From: Bacteroidota bacterium | GTDB taxonomy: Bacteria > Bacteroidota > Bacteroidia > Chitinophagales > Chitinophagaceae | Assembly: GCA_023422565.1 (NCBI GenBank) | Contig: JAFAGR010000010.1 | Coordinates: forward strand, 13,752 to 77,751 | DNA: 64,000 bases | Direction: 5' to 3' | In this document: piece by piece, positions 8,139 through 15,627 of the stretch | How the letters are laid out: each line of letters opens with the position of its first letter | Numbering within the stretch: the stretch's first letter is position 1 | Notes under the pieces: model-generated | Databases searched by the model: none | What the model saw: the letters and a program-made list of their open reading frames with translations, nothing else | Told to the model about the DNA's origin: nothing | Made by a program: the position numbers and the translations under genes

Positions 8139-8576
8139 TCAAAAATCCCGGGCGCGTTTACCAAATACGAGAATGCTAGCGCGGCCTTTCAGAATATTTC
8201 CTTTTGTACGATATTTAAATTCAAAACTTCTGATAAAACGTCCCTGTGGAGAAATATGAATAAGTTTACTGTCCTGCCCCGGTGTAAAATCCTGTTCAAT
8301 TGCGGGAGCAAGTTTATCTCCATTTTGAAAAACAACATTAAATTCTTTGATGCGCACTTCACGGTCCTCAACCCTGAACCGCACGTCTGTGAACTGGTGG
8401 CTGCTGTTTACCATCAACACATCACTGTCTTTTCCAAAATCAACTGATTTTTCACCAATGAGTTCCCAACCTTCCTCAACAGCAATGCTTTTCCGCGCCG
8501 GGCCGCAGGAGGAGATCAGAATACCGGCAATTAGGATCATACTTAGCCTGCCTAACAAATTGTACAAGTTTTTCAT
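8139..8576 (-). CDS. Lipoprotein of unknown function
   Basis: A 145-residue predicted lipoprotein beginning MKNLYNLLGRLSM with lipobox ISSC around residue 23. The mature region is beta-rich (WELIGEKSVDFGKDSD, FTDVRFRVEDREVRIKEF, RFIRSFEFKYRTKG), compatible with a small beta-sandwich. I do not recognise a named family. The open frame extends 23 codons upstream, but that stretch crosses the terminator of the neighbouring gene; the internal ATG at 8576 gives a proper lipoprotein signal, so I chose it. A CAAAAATA (TATTTTTG on the coding strand) at 8596-8603 could be its -7 box. Confidence 0.75.
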   Translation of the reverse strand: MKNLYNLLGRLSMILIAGILISSCGPARKSIAVEEGWELIGEKSVDFGKDSDVLMVNSSHQFTDVRFRVEDREVRIKEFNVVFQNGDKLAPAIEQDFTPGQDSKLIHISPQGRFIRSFEFKYRTKGNILKGRASILVFGKRARDF

Positions 8577-8595
8577 GCAGTAGTTTTTAATTCGG

Positions 8596-8603
8596 CAAAA
8601 ATA
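8596..8603 (-). promoter_or_regulatory. Possible -7 box (TATTTTTG)
   Basis: Matches TAnnTTTG on the minus strand 19 nt before the ATG at 8576. It abuts the terminator of the upstream gene, so part of the match could come from the terminator T-tract. Confidence 0.35.
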
Positions 8604-8630
8604 AAAAAACCCAGCCATAGGCCGGGTTTT
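8604..8630 (-). terminator. Terminator of the PA2169-family gene
   Basis: On the minus strand AAAACCCGGCC-TAT-GGCTGGGTTTTTTT: a GC-rich stem with one G-T pair, followed by a T run, 20 bp after the stop at 8651. Confidence 0.8.
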
Positions 8631-8650
8631 CTTTTGATCTTTCAAATCAA

Positions 8651-9112
8651 TTAACCTCCGTGTGCGTCACGCAACTTTTTAATGATGTCATGAGATGTTT
8701 TCAATGAAGCTTGCTGATCGGTTATCAACTGGCGTGTTTCCACGTCCATTTCAGCATCTGTGGCTAACGCCTCGCGATATGCCTTTTGGGCTGCATCTTC
8801 ACCGAACTCGCATGATTGGAGAGTTGTCTTTCTGTCGTTTCCTGAAAAGGTTGCCTTAACGTCCATCCAGGCCTGGTAGATCTTTCCGGGTACGGTAGAA
8901 CCTTCGGCAGGCTCTCCACCCAGTTTTAAAACATGCGCCGTAAGTTCACTTTTATATTTACGGCTCTCATCAGCCATTTTATTAAAGGTGGCTTTCAGAT
9001 CAATATCGCCTTCCTTCAGCTCTTCAACGGCTTTTTCATATCCTGTGATACGATCATGATTGATCTTGATCAGGTCGTTCAATGTTTCTGTCAAACTTGT
9101 TGTGGATACCAT
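8651..9112 (-). CDS. PA2169/DUF2383 family four-helix-bundle protein
   Basis: A 153-residue all-helical, ferritin-like soluble protein. N-terminal TETLNDLIKINHDRITGYEKAVEEL matches DUF2383, and the second half carries REALATDAEMDVETRQLITDQ with a final helix ending KKLRDAHGG. Members are often induced by stress or in stationary phase; the biochemical role is unknown. It lies 19 bp downstream of a small membrane-protein gene on the same strand and has its own terminator. It is unrelated to the four-helix-bundle gene at 1448 despite the similar fold name. Confidence 0.85.
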   Translation of the reverse strand: MVSTTSLTETLNDLIKINHDRITGYEKAVEELKEGDIDLKATFNKMADESRKYKSELTAHVLKLGGEPAEGSTVPGKIYQAWMDVKATFSGNDRKTTLQSCEFGEDAAQKAYREALATDAEMDVETRQLITDQQASLKTSHDIIKKLRDAHGG

Positions 9113-9131
9113 AGTGTTGTTTTTTTAGTGT

Positions 9132-9395
9132 TTATAATTTTGAGCGTTGTTTCTTTACTTTTTTTACGGTGAACCTTCCATCCAGCATTTTTACATTCTT
9201 CGGAAGCTTTGATCGCCGGCCTCTTAAAAGGGCGATCAGTATCAGGAGTAATATTACTGCGCCGCCAATCCAAACCGGTGTTTGTAAATACCAAAGCTCC
9301 TCGGGTGTCACATTAAACTCACTGTAAGTGGTGTCTTGCGCAAATAAGCCTGCAGGTATAACGAAAGATCCGCCAAGAAAAAATATCTGTTTCAA
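9132..9395 (-). CDS. Small signal-peptide/single-TM protein, paralogue A
   Basis: An 87-residue protein: signal peptide to about residue 20 (ending GLFAQ), a short periplasmic stretch, then PVWIGGAVILLLILIALLRG as the only other hydrophobic segment, and a strongly basic tail (KKVKKQRSKL). The predicted orientation is N-out, C-in. The segment W-[IV]-x0-1-GGAV-x-LLL-x-ALLR recurs in the proteins at 9588 and 9888, so the three are paralogues. No known family was recognised. It probably shares a transcript with the DUF2383 gene immediately downstream. Confidence 0.75.
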   Translation of the reverse strand: MKQIFFLGGSFVIPAGLFAQDTTYSEFNVTPEELWYLQTPVWIGGAVILLLILIALLRGRRSKLPKNVKMLDGRFTVKKVKKQRSKL

Positions 9396-9587
9396 TTCAG
9401 TTGCTATTATTCAAACACGAAGCCACTTTTATTTATGTAGTTGTCAAAGCGTTACATAAGCCTTCTAAAAACTTTACGGGGAAAAATATCTACATGATCC
9501 GTAATAATTGAACTATGGTTGTAATTATTTAATGAGATGCGGATAAGTGGCACTGAATTTTATTATACGAAAGAAAAAAGAAACGTT

Positions 9588-9824
9588 ATGATGAATCGAT
9601 TAAAACTAAAAGCTCAAAACTTTTATTGGAAATGTTTAGTATTTCTATTTGCCACTTCAATCGCGTTGCCCGGATTTGCGCAAGATGGTAAAGCAATTGA
9701 TGTGGACATTGATACCAAAGGGGATGATGCGTCCGGAATGTTCAGTCAGCCATGGGTATGGATCGTGGGGGGTGCTGTATTTATTCTTCTTTTGGTGGCC
9801 TTACTAAGGAATAACAGAAAATAG
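9588..9824 (+). CDS. Small signal-peptide/single-TM protein, paralogue B
   Basis: A 78-residue protein starting at ATG 9588 (an ATG at 9591 also fits); an A-rich stretch (AAAGAAAAAAG) precedes it. The longer frame from 9537 adds residues before the signal peptide and is less likely. The signal peptide ends near GFAQ, then an acidic stretch (DVDIDTKGDD), then QPWVWIVGGAVFILLLVALL and a short basic tail RNNRK. It has the same architecture and TM motif as the flanking genes at 9132 and 9888, but lies on the opposite strand to both. Function unknown. Confidence 0.72.
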   Translation: MMNRLKLKAQNFYWKCLVFLFATSIALPGFAQDGKAIDVDIDTKGDDASGMFSQPWVWIVGGAVFILLLVALLRNNRK

Positions 9825-9841
9825 TATTTCGCGCACGAATT

Positions 9842-9878
9842 AAAAAAGGGTGACATTAATTGCCACCCTTTTATTTTT
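9842..9878. terminator. Bidirectional terminator between paralogues B and C
   Basis: AAAAAAGGGTG...CACCCTTTTATTTTT: the stem AAAAGGGTG/CACCCTTTT has A/T tracts on both sides and serves the converging genes ending at 9824 and 9888. Confidence 0.8.
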
Positions 9879-9887
9879 CTTTAAACC

Positions 9888-10142
9888 TTATACATCCCTT
9901 TCCACCGTTTTGGTGTAGGTAACCTGGTCAGTTTTTCCTCTGCTTCCACCGCCCCTAAGTAAGGCGATCAATAATAACAGAAGCACCGCTCCTCCTACTA
10001 CCCAAACCCAGGGTTGTACATACCATTCCTGTTCTGTTGAAGTAGATGTAGTGGTGGTTATAGATGTGCCACTATCCTGGGCCACTACCTGCAGGGCAGT
10101 TAGGAACAAAAAGCCCAGCAAAAGGTTCCATTTCCTGATCAT
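9888..10142 (-). CDS. Small signal-peptide/single-TM protein, paralogue C
   Basis: An 84-residue protein with a signal peptide ending near LQVVAQ, a Ser/Thr-rich periplasmic linker (SGTSITTTTSTSTEQE), then YVQPWVWVVGGAVLLLLL-IALLRGG and a charged tail (KTDQVTYTKTVERDV). It shares QPWVW(V/I)VGGAV and ALLR with paralogue B and GGAV, ALLR with paralogue A. The three lie within about 1 kb in mixed orientation, suggesting local duplication. The function is unknown; the topology suggests a small inner-membrane protein with a cytoplasmic tail. Confidence 0.74.
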   Translation of the reverse strand: MIRKWNLLLGFLFLTALQVVAQDSGTSITTTTSTSTEQEWYVQPWVWVVGGAVLLLLLIALLRGGGSRGKTDQVTYTKTVERDV

Positions 10143-10237
10143 AATTTTATTTTTTTAATTAATGATGTGTTTAACCCTTTAATTCAACAAATGCGCCAAT
10201 AATATCCTGGTATAAATTTCCATCCCTATACTCATAT

Positions 10238-10245
10238 TATATTTG
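10238..10245 (+). promoter_or_regulatory. -7 box (TATATTTG) of uvrA
   Basis: Exact TAnnTTTG ending 9 nt before the uvrA ATG at 10255. I see no convincing -33 TTTG. It predicts a very short leader. Confidence 0.45.
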
Positions 10246-10254
10246 TATCCCCCA

Positions 10255-13119
10255 ATGGCTAAGTCAAAGAAAATATCGGAAAAACAAGCGGACGATTTTA
10301 TTGAAGTATTCGGTGCGCGCGAGCACAATCTGAAGAACATCGACATACGCATTCCAAAGAACCAATTGGTTGTTTTTACCGGAGTAAGCGGAAGCGGAAA
10401 ATCATCTTTAGCATTTGACACGATCTATAATGAAGGCCAGCGCAGGTATATGGAAAGTTTTTCCGCTTACGCACGGCAGTTCGTTGGAGATATGGAGCGG
10501 CCCGATGTAGACAAGATCACCGGTCTTTCACCTGTTATTTCAATTGAACAAAAAACTACAAATAAGAACCCTCGTAGTACGGTTGGAACCATAACCGAGA
10601 TCTATGATTTTTTGCGGCTTCTGTTTGCGCGCGCAAGCGATGCCTACAGTTACGCCACAGGAAAAAAGATGGTAAAGTTCAGCGAGGAAGAAATTGTCTC
10701 TACTGTTATTTCAAAATATAAGGACAAAAAGATTAGCGTTCTTGCCCCGCTTATTCGCGGGCGTAAGGGGCATTACAGGGAGTTGTTTGAAGACATCAGA
10801 AAAAAAGGTTTTTTAAAAGTAAGGGTTGATGGCGAAGTGCTGGATCTTACTCCCCGCATGCAGGTTGACCGTTATAAGATACATGATATTGAAGTGGTGG
10901 TTGACCGCATTAAAGTAACCCCCGAATTCAATTTGCGCTTAAGCCAAAGCGTTCAAAAAGCCTTGCAGATGGGCAAGGGTTTATTGTTCATACTCGTAAA
11001 TGAAGAAGGCGAGGTGGCTCAGTTCAGCCGCCAGCTGATGTGCCTGGATACCGGCGTGAGCTATGAAGAACCCTCTCCGAATGCATTTTCCTTTAATTCA
11101 CCCTATGGCGCTTGCCCGGTATGCAAGGGCCTGGGCTCTATCTACAAGGTAAATCTTGACGCTATAATTCCGGACAATTCTCTTTCGGTGAAAGAAGGCG
11201 CCGTTGCGCCGCTCGGCGAGGAGCGTGAGGCCTATGTGTACAAACAGGTTCAGCAACTTGCTAAGAAACATAAGTTCAGTTTAGATAAGCCGGTAAAAGA
11301 TCTTTCAAAAAACGCAATTAACCTATTGCTGTATGGAAAGGAAAAGCCGGGAGAAGATGTTGATAAGGAGTTACAAGAAGATGCATTGAGTGACGGAAGC
11401 TATTACCAAACTGAGTATGAAGGTGTGGTAAACATGGTAAAGCGCTGGTACGCTTCGCCGGGTACAAGTGAAAATGTACGGCAATGGGCCGAGCAATTCA
11501 TGAGACTTCACGAATGCCCTGAATGCACCGGAACCCGTCTCAAAAAAGAGAGCCTCTGGTTTAAGGTAAATAACAAAAACATTGCAGAGTTAAGTGATAT
11601 GGATCTCGACAAACTGGTGATGTGGTTTGATGATATTGAAAAAAGACTGAGTGAACGCCAGAATGCAATTGCGCGCGATGTATTAAAGGAGATAAGAGAC
11701 CGTTTAGGTTTCTTGCTCGATGTTGGGCTTACTTATTTAACGCTGAGCAGGCCTTCCCGAAGCCTTAGCGGCGGAGAGTACCAGAGAATAAGGCTTGCTA
11801 CACAGATCGGATCGCAGTTACGGGGAATTACATACATTCTGGACGAACCCAGCATCGGCCTTCACCAGCGCGATAACCAACGATTGATTACCGCATTGAA
11901 AAATCTGCGTGATATAGGCAACAGTGTATTGGTAGTTGAGCACGATAAAGATATCATGCTTGCATCCGACCATCTGGTGGATATTGGGCCGAGAGCGGGA
12001 ACACATGGCGGAAAGATAGTTGCAGAAGGGAAGCCTGCCGAGGTGCTGCGATCGTCGTCTGATACCGCACGGTATCTCAACGGCCAGCTTGGTATTTCCG
12101 TACCAAATGAACGAAGAAAGGGAAACGGAAAATTCATTGAATTGAAAGGCGCGAACGGCCATAATCTCAAAAAGGTTTCAGTGAAATTTCCACTCGGAAA
12201 ATTGATACTGGTTACCGGAGTTAGCGGAAGTGGCAAGAGTACGCTGGTAAATGAAACTTTATACCCTTTGCTGCATAATCATTGTTATTCGGCACCCAGG
12301 GATCCTATGGCGTACGACAGCATTAAAGGTTTGGAGGAAATTGACAAGGTTATTGAGATCGACCAAAGCCCTATCGGAAGAACGCCCAGAAGTAATCCGG
12401 CAACCTATTGCGGTTTTTTTACGGATATACGAACCTTGTTTGCAGCCGTGCCTGAAGCGAAGATCAGGGGCTATGCAGCCGGAAGATTTTCATTTAATGT
12501 AAAGAGCGGCAGGTGCGATGTGTGCGAAGGAGGAGGGATGCGGGTGATCGAAATGAATTTTCTTCCTGATGTGTATGTGCATTGCGAAAAATGTAATGGG
12601 AAGCGATACAACCGGGAAACTCTTGAGATAAGGTACAAGGGCAAATCGATCAGTGATGTTCTCAACATGACGGTTGACGAAGCCGTGGAATTTTTTAATG
12701 CGGTTCCTTTCATCTACCGAAAAATAAAAGTGCTGCAGGAAGTGGGCCTTGGCTACATCACACTTGGCCAAAGTGCAGTAACGCTAAGCGGAGGCGAGGC
12801 GCAGCGTGTTAAACTTGCCACCGAACTCGGCAAGCGCGATACCGGGAAAACATTTTATATACTTGACGAGCCTACTACGGGGCTGCACTTTCAGGACATT
12901 CAGCATTTGCTTGATGTGCTGAATAAACTGGTTGACCGTGGCAACACCGTATTGGTGATAGAGCATAACATGGATATGATAAAAGTTGCCGACCATATCA
13001 TTGATATCGGGCCTGAAGGTGGCGGAGGAGGCGGAAGGGTTTTGTTTGAGGGCCTTCCTGAAAATCTTGTGAAAGTGAAGGAGAGCCATACCGGCCTTTA
13101 TCTTAAAGCTGAACTATAA
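10255..13119 (+). CDS. uvrA: Excinuclease ABC subunit A
   Basis: The DNA-damage recognition ATPase of nucleotide excision repair, acting with UvrB in the cytoplasm. It has two ABC modules: Walker A GVSGSGKSS near residue 45 and GVSGSGKST near 655; signatures LSGGEYQRIR near 505 and LSGGEAQRVK near 845; zinc-binding cysteine pairs in ACPVC (about 287), CDVC (about 754) and CEKC (about 777). The length of 954 matches the family. A TTG at 10243 is in frame, but it overlaps the promoter box, so ATG 10255 is preferred. It stands alone with its own terminator. Confidence 0.97.
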   Translation: MAKSKKISEKQADDFIEVFGAREHNLKNIDIRIPKNQLVVFTGVSGSGKSSLAFDTIYNEGQRRYMESFSAYARQFVGDMERPDVDKITGLSPVISIEQKTTNKNPRSTVGTITEIYDFLRLLFARASDAYSYATGKKMVKFSEEEIVSTVISKYKDKKISVLAPLIRGRKGHYRELFEDIRKKGFLKVRVDGEVLDLTPRMQVDRYKIHDIEVVVDRIKVTPEFNLRLSQSVQKALQMGKGLLFILVNEEGEVAQFSRQLMCLDTGVSYEEPSPNAFSFNSPYGACPVCKGLGSIYKVNLDAIIPDNSLSVKEGAVAPLGEEREAYVYKQVQQLAKKHKFSLDKPVKDLSKNAINLLLYGKEKPGEDVDKELQEDALSDGSYYQTEYEGVVNMVKRWYASPGTSENVRQWAEQFMRLHECPECTGTRLKKESLWFKVNNKNIAELSDMDLDKLVMWFDDIEKRLSERQNAIARDVLKEIRDRLGFLLDVGLTYLTLSRPSRSLSGGEYQRIRLATQIGSQLRGITYILDEPSIGLHQRDNQRLITALKNLRDIGNSVLVVEHDKDIMLASDHLVDIGPRAGTHGGKIVAEGKPAEVLRSSSDTARYLNGQLGISVPNERRKGNGKFIELKGANGHNLKKVSVKFPLGKLILVTGVSGSGKSTLVNETLYPLLHNHCYSAPRDPMAYDSIKGLEEIDKVIEIDQSPIGRTPRSNPATYCGFFTDIRTLFAAVPEAKIRGYAAGRFSFNVKSGRCDVCEGGGMRVIEMNFLPDVYVHCEKCNGKRYNRETLEIRYKGKSISDVLNMTVDEAVEFFNAVPFIYRKIKVLQEVGLGYITLGQSAVTLSGGEAQRVKLATELGKRDTGKTFYILDEPTTGLHFQDIQHLLDVLNKLVDRGNTVLVIEHNMDMIKVADHIIDIGPEGGGGGGRVLFEGLPENLVKVKESHTGLYLKAEL

Positions 13120-13153
13120 AAAAATCCACGCCTCGTATTGCATGGATTTTTAA
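13118..13153 (+). terminator. uvrA terminator
   Basis: AAAAATCCACG ... CATGGATTTTT, a hairpin with one G-T pair directly after the uvrA stop, ending in a T run. Confidence 0.78.
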
Positions 13154-13286
13154 AAAGGGGCAAGGCATGTTAACGAAGTAACATTGTGGTTTCAGGGGTC
13201 ATCAGTGTGCATGACTGCACATTGTTTTCCAGGGAGTCTCTCTTCTGTTATATACCTTGCACATCCTTTCTCTATCAATCAACATT

Positions 13287-13634
13287 TTATTTTACGATTG
13301 CCTTTCCCATCTGCACATCTCCGTCCTGGCTTTCGCAATTGTATATGTAAGTTCCTTTTTTAAGATCGGGGATTGATGTTATTTTTGAATGAAGGATCGA
13401 TTTATTCCAGACCACTTCTCCGTTTTCAGAAGAGAGCCTGAATTTTACCGGCCTTCCGTCATCTGTTCTTACCTGTACTTCAATTTCACCTGCGCCCGAT
13501 TGCCACACTTTCACTTCTTTTATTTTATGCAATCTTTCTCCTTTCGCAAACATGAAAACGAAAAGGAGTAAGGTGCATAAGGCCGCTACAATGAGCCTGT
13601 ACATTCCCGGGTTAAAGTTGAAACTGTTCTTCAT
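13287..13634 (-). CDS. Membrane-anchored protein with a small beta-sandwich-like domain
   Basis: A 115-residue protein starting MKNSFNFNPGMYRL, 5 nt after the upstream DUF6089 gene; a longer frame to 13685 would overlap that gene. One hydrophobic helix (IVAALCTLLLFVFMF) is followed by about 75 beta-rich residues (IKEVKVWQSGAGEIEVQV, VKFRLSSENGEVVW, LKKGTYIYNCESQDG, GKAIVK). The last strands resemble the end of T9SS sorting domains (LKKGxYxY...GKxIVK), but the protein is anchored at its N-terminus, so it may only share the fold. Probably co-transcribed with the DUF6089 gene. Function unknown. Confidence 0.68.
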   Translation of the reverse strand: MKNSFNFNPGMYRLIVAALCTLLLFVFMFAKGERLHKIKEVKVWQSGAGEIEVQVRTDDGRPVKFRLSSENGEVVWNKSILHSKITSIPDLKKGTYIYNCESQDGDVQMGKAIVK

Positions 13635-13639
13635 ATCAC

Positions 13640-14626
13640 TTAGTAAAAATGCGGACAGCGTGTTTGTTGCCTCATTCTTCCCCATTCATCGTTTGCAGGC
13701 CCGAGCCTGATACCCAGTTTTACAAGAAAGGAAAAATACGCATCCATATTTTTTGAGTTCCCTCTTTGCGTTCCGGGTTCATAACGGCTCACTCCGGGTG
13801 TAACTATTCCCACCGTCTTGTCGTGTATCTGCCGCGCTATTATCGCATCAGCGGGGTTGAGATAAACATTGAAATAGTACGGATCGATATAGGTTGTACT
13901 TACATCATCTATGTAGTCGGTAAATGTTTTCCGGTACAGCAGTTCTACGCCGGCTGTGATGTTGCTGTTGAAGACTCTCTTTATACCGCAACCCATTGGA
14001 ATGTTCATTTGGGTAAGCTTGTACGGCTTCTTTTCAGGATATTCAGCCATTCCCTGGCCTTCCGTGCGCAAGGGGTGAAGATCGTGCCATGAAACCGATC
14101 CATTCGCGTGGGTTATTGAACCTTGCGGATTGAATTTAAAAATTCCAACCCCGATAAATCCATAAGGTTGGTATGTGGGCTTGTATTCGTCTCCGCTGGC
14201 GATCAGCAAAGTGGGATAAAATTCTATAGCTCCGTAAGCTTCAAACATATCACTTCTGAAGTTGAGGTTACGCTGCTTTCTCCAAAGCTCATTAACTCCT
14301 TTGGTATTGATAATGTTATCTCTTCCTGATACATAGGTGTATTGAGCCGCGAGCCTTAAACCAATCCAGTCTTCGGGATAAACTGCAACAAAAGCTCCCT
14401 TCATCATTTTTGTGAGCTCAAGGTTCACGTCCTTTATAAACCTGGTTCCGTATCCCGCATTCCCGCCGAGGTCTCCGAGGAAAAATGTGGGGCCAAAATT
14501 CAACCCTAATTCAACTTCCATGTTTCGCCCAAATATCAAATGCTGAGCTTCTGAGGAGGCGCTGCTGGTTAGGAGGCTAAGTATTATGCCTGTTTTTATG
14601 ATGATCTTGGGTAAAAAGGTCTTCAT
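13640..14626 (-). CDS. DUF6089 outer-membrane protein (possibly PorG-like)
   Basis: A 328-residue outer-membrane protein. Starting at the ATG at 14626 gives a clean signal peptide (MKTFLPKIIIKTG... ending near SSEAQ); nine further codons upstream are open but unnecessary. The N-terminal mature part, MEVELGLNFGPTFFLGDLGG, followed by a Tyr/Phe-rich barrel pattern, is typical of DUF6089. From general knowledge, some members are annotated as the T9SS component PorG; I cannot confirm orthology here, but the window does encode a T9SS substrate. The next gene, at 13287, follows after 5 nt. Confidence 0.75.
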   Translation of the reverse strand: MKTFLPKIIIKTGIILSLLTSSASSEAQHLIFGRNMEVELGLNFGPTFFLGDLGGNAGYGTRFIKDVNLELTKMMKGAFVAVYPEDWIGLRLAAQYTYVSGRDNIINTKGVNELWRKQRNLNFRSDMFEAYGAIEFYPTLLIASGDEYKPTYQPYGFIGVGIFKFNPQGSITHANGSVSWHDLHPLRTEGQGMAEYPEKKPYKLTQMNIPMGCGIKRVFNSNITAGVELLYRKTFTDYIDDVSTTYIDPYYFNVYLNPADAIIARQIHDKTVGIVTPGVSRYEPGTQRGNSKNMDAYFSFLVKLGIRLGPANDEWGRMRQQTRCPHFY

Positions 14627-14740
14627 TAGGGCTGAATTTGGACTTTTACGCATCGTCTGCGTGATAGAACCAAATCGTAAACGAAGAATGAGATCGTTTT
14701 ATTGCTTCCTTCAGGTGAAATTATTCTTTTACCGATCATT

Positions 14741-14763
14741 CCACCGGAAGTGGATGCCGGTGG
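14741..14763. other. Hairpin downstream of elaA
   Basis: CCACCGG (14741-14747) pairs perfectly with CCGGTGG (14757-14763). No T run follows on either strand, so it may stabilise an mRNA end rather than terminate transcription. Confidence 0.35.
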
Positions 14764-14788
14764 GGTTTACATCAGTATTAATAAAAGT

Positions 14789-15238
14789 TTAGGCTGAATA
14801 TATCATACCAATGTGAGGGATATCGTCTTCCAGATATTGTTCTCCTATTGCAGTAAACCCCAGGTTGGAATAAAAATCAAGCAAATAATATTGCGCGCTG
14901 ATATGTACTGAGCTATCGCCGAAAAGTTTGCAGGCTTCCATAGCTTTTTGCATGAGCAGTTTTCCCGTTTCCTTACCTCTGTATTCCTTCTTTACCAGTA
15001 CACGGCCGATACTTGCCTCCTTGTAAACGATTCCCGGAGGAATGATTCTCGCGTAGGCCACAAGTTCACTATCTGACCAGCCGGTTAAATGCATGCTCTG
15101 CATGTCAATTCCGTCAGGGTCAAGATAATTGCATTGTTGCTCCACAACAAAGACTTCCGCCCTGGCCTGCAGGATTCTATACAAAACTTCCGTATTCAAT
15201 TCATCAAACCGCGCAAGTTTCCATTCCAAGTTTGTCAT
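14789..15238 (-). CDS. elaA: ElaA-family GNAT N-acetyltransferase
   Basis: A 149-residue GNAT-fold acetyltransferase. The start (LEWKLARFDELNTEVLYRIL), then RAEVFVVEQQCNYLDPDGID, match the ElaA family, and the acetyl-CoA loop region is around IGRVLVKKEYRGKETGKLL, followed by AQYYLLDFYSNLGF. The substrate is unknown. Its ATG overlaps the stop of the hemoglobin gene by 4 bp, so it is the distal gene of a rarA-hemoglobin-elaA transcript. Confidence 0.88.
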   Translation of the reverse strand: MTNLEWKLARFDELNTEVLYRILQARAEVFVVEQQCNYLDPDGIDMQSMHLTGWSDSELVAYARIIPPGIVYKEASIGRVLVKKEYRGKETGKLLMQKAMEACKLFGDSSVHISAQYYLLDFYSNLGFTAIGEQYLEDDIPHIGMIYSA

Positions 15239-15627
15239 AAAGTTTCATTTGCCTGGTTCATTTTGAGGAGCATGATATCTGCAATGGAGCGCGCACGCTT
15301 TTTCGCCAATTCCGCTACCGGACCCTCGAAAAGATCATCAATTGTGCCTGTAAATAAATTCAGCCATGCATCAAAATGCTCTTTGGTAAGCGGGATAAGG
15401 CGGTTCACATCAAAATGTTTTTCCATCGCGTTCTTACGGTATACCGGATTGTCGAGCAAAATCGTTTCCCAAAAATCAGTGATGAGAGGAATATGATGTG
15501 CCCAGTCAACCTTTACAATATCCGTAAAGATCTTTCCGATCACCGCATCCTGTTTTACTCTTTCATAAAATTCAACAACGAAAGTTTCAACATGGTCTCT
15601 CGTACTGATGTCATGCTTAATATCCAT
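15235..15627 (-). CDS. Group III truncated hemoglobin
   Basis: A 130-residue 2/2 globin of group III. Visible landmarks are the B-helix tyrosine in FVVEFYERV, WAHHIPLITDFWETI in the distal E region, and the proximal histidine in LTKEHFDAWLNLF. Such globins bind O2/NO and are linked to detoxification or redox sensing; the exact role here is unknown. Its start overlaps rarA by 11 bp and its stop overlaps elaA, indicating tight coupling. Confidence 0.88.
   Translation of the reverse strand: MDIKHDISTRDHVETFVVEFYERVKQDAVIGKIFTDIVKVDWAHHIPLITDFWETILLDNPVYRKNAMEKHFDVNRLIPLTKEHFDAWLNLFTGTIDDLFEGPVAELAKKRARSIADIMLLKMNQANETL

Noticed and set aside
10243..10254. TTG start for uvrA
   Set aside because: It overlaps the TATATTTG promoter box; the ATG at 10255 gives the usual UvrA N-terminus.
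13206..13221. Short palindrome TGTGCATGACTGCACA after uvrA
   Set aside because: A 6-bp stem without T run or conserved context; a chance hairpin is likely.
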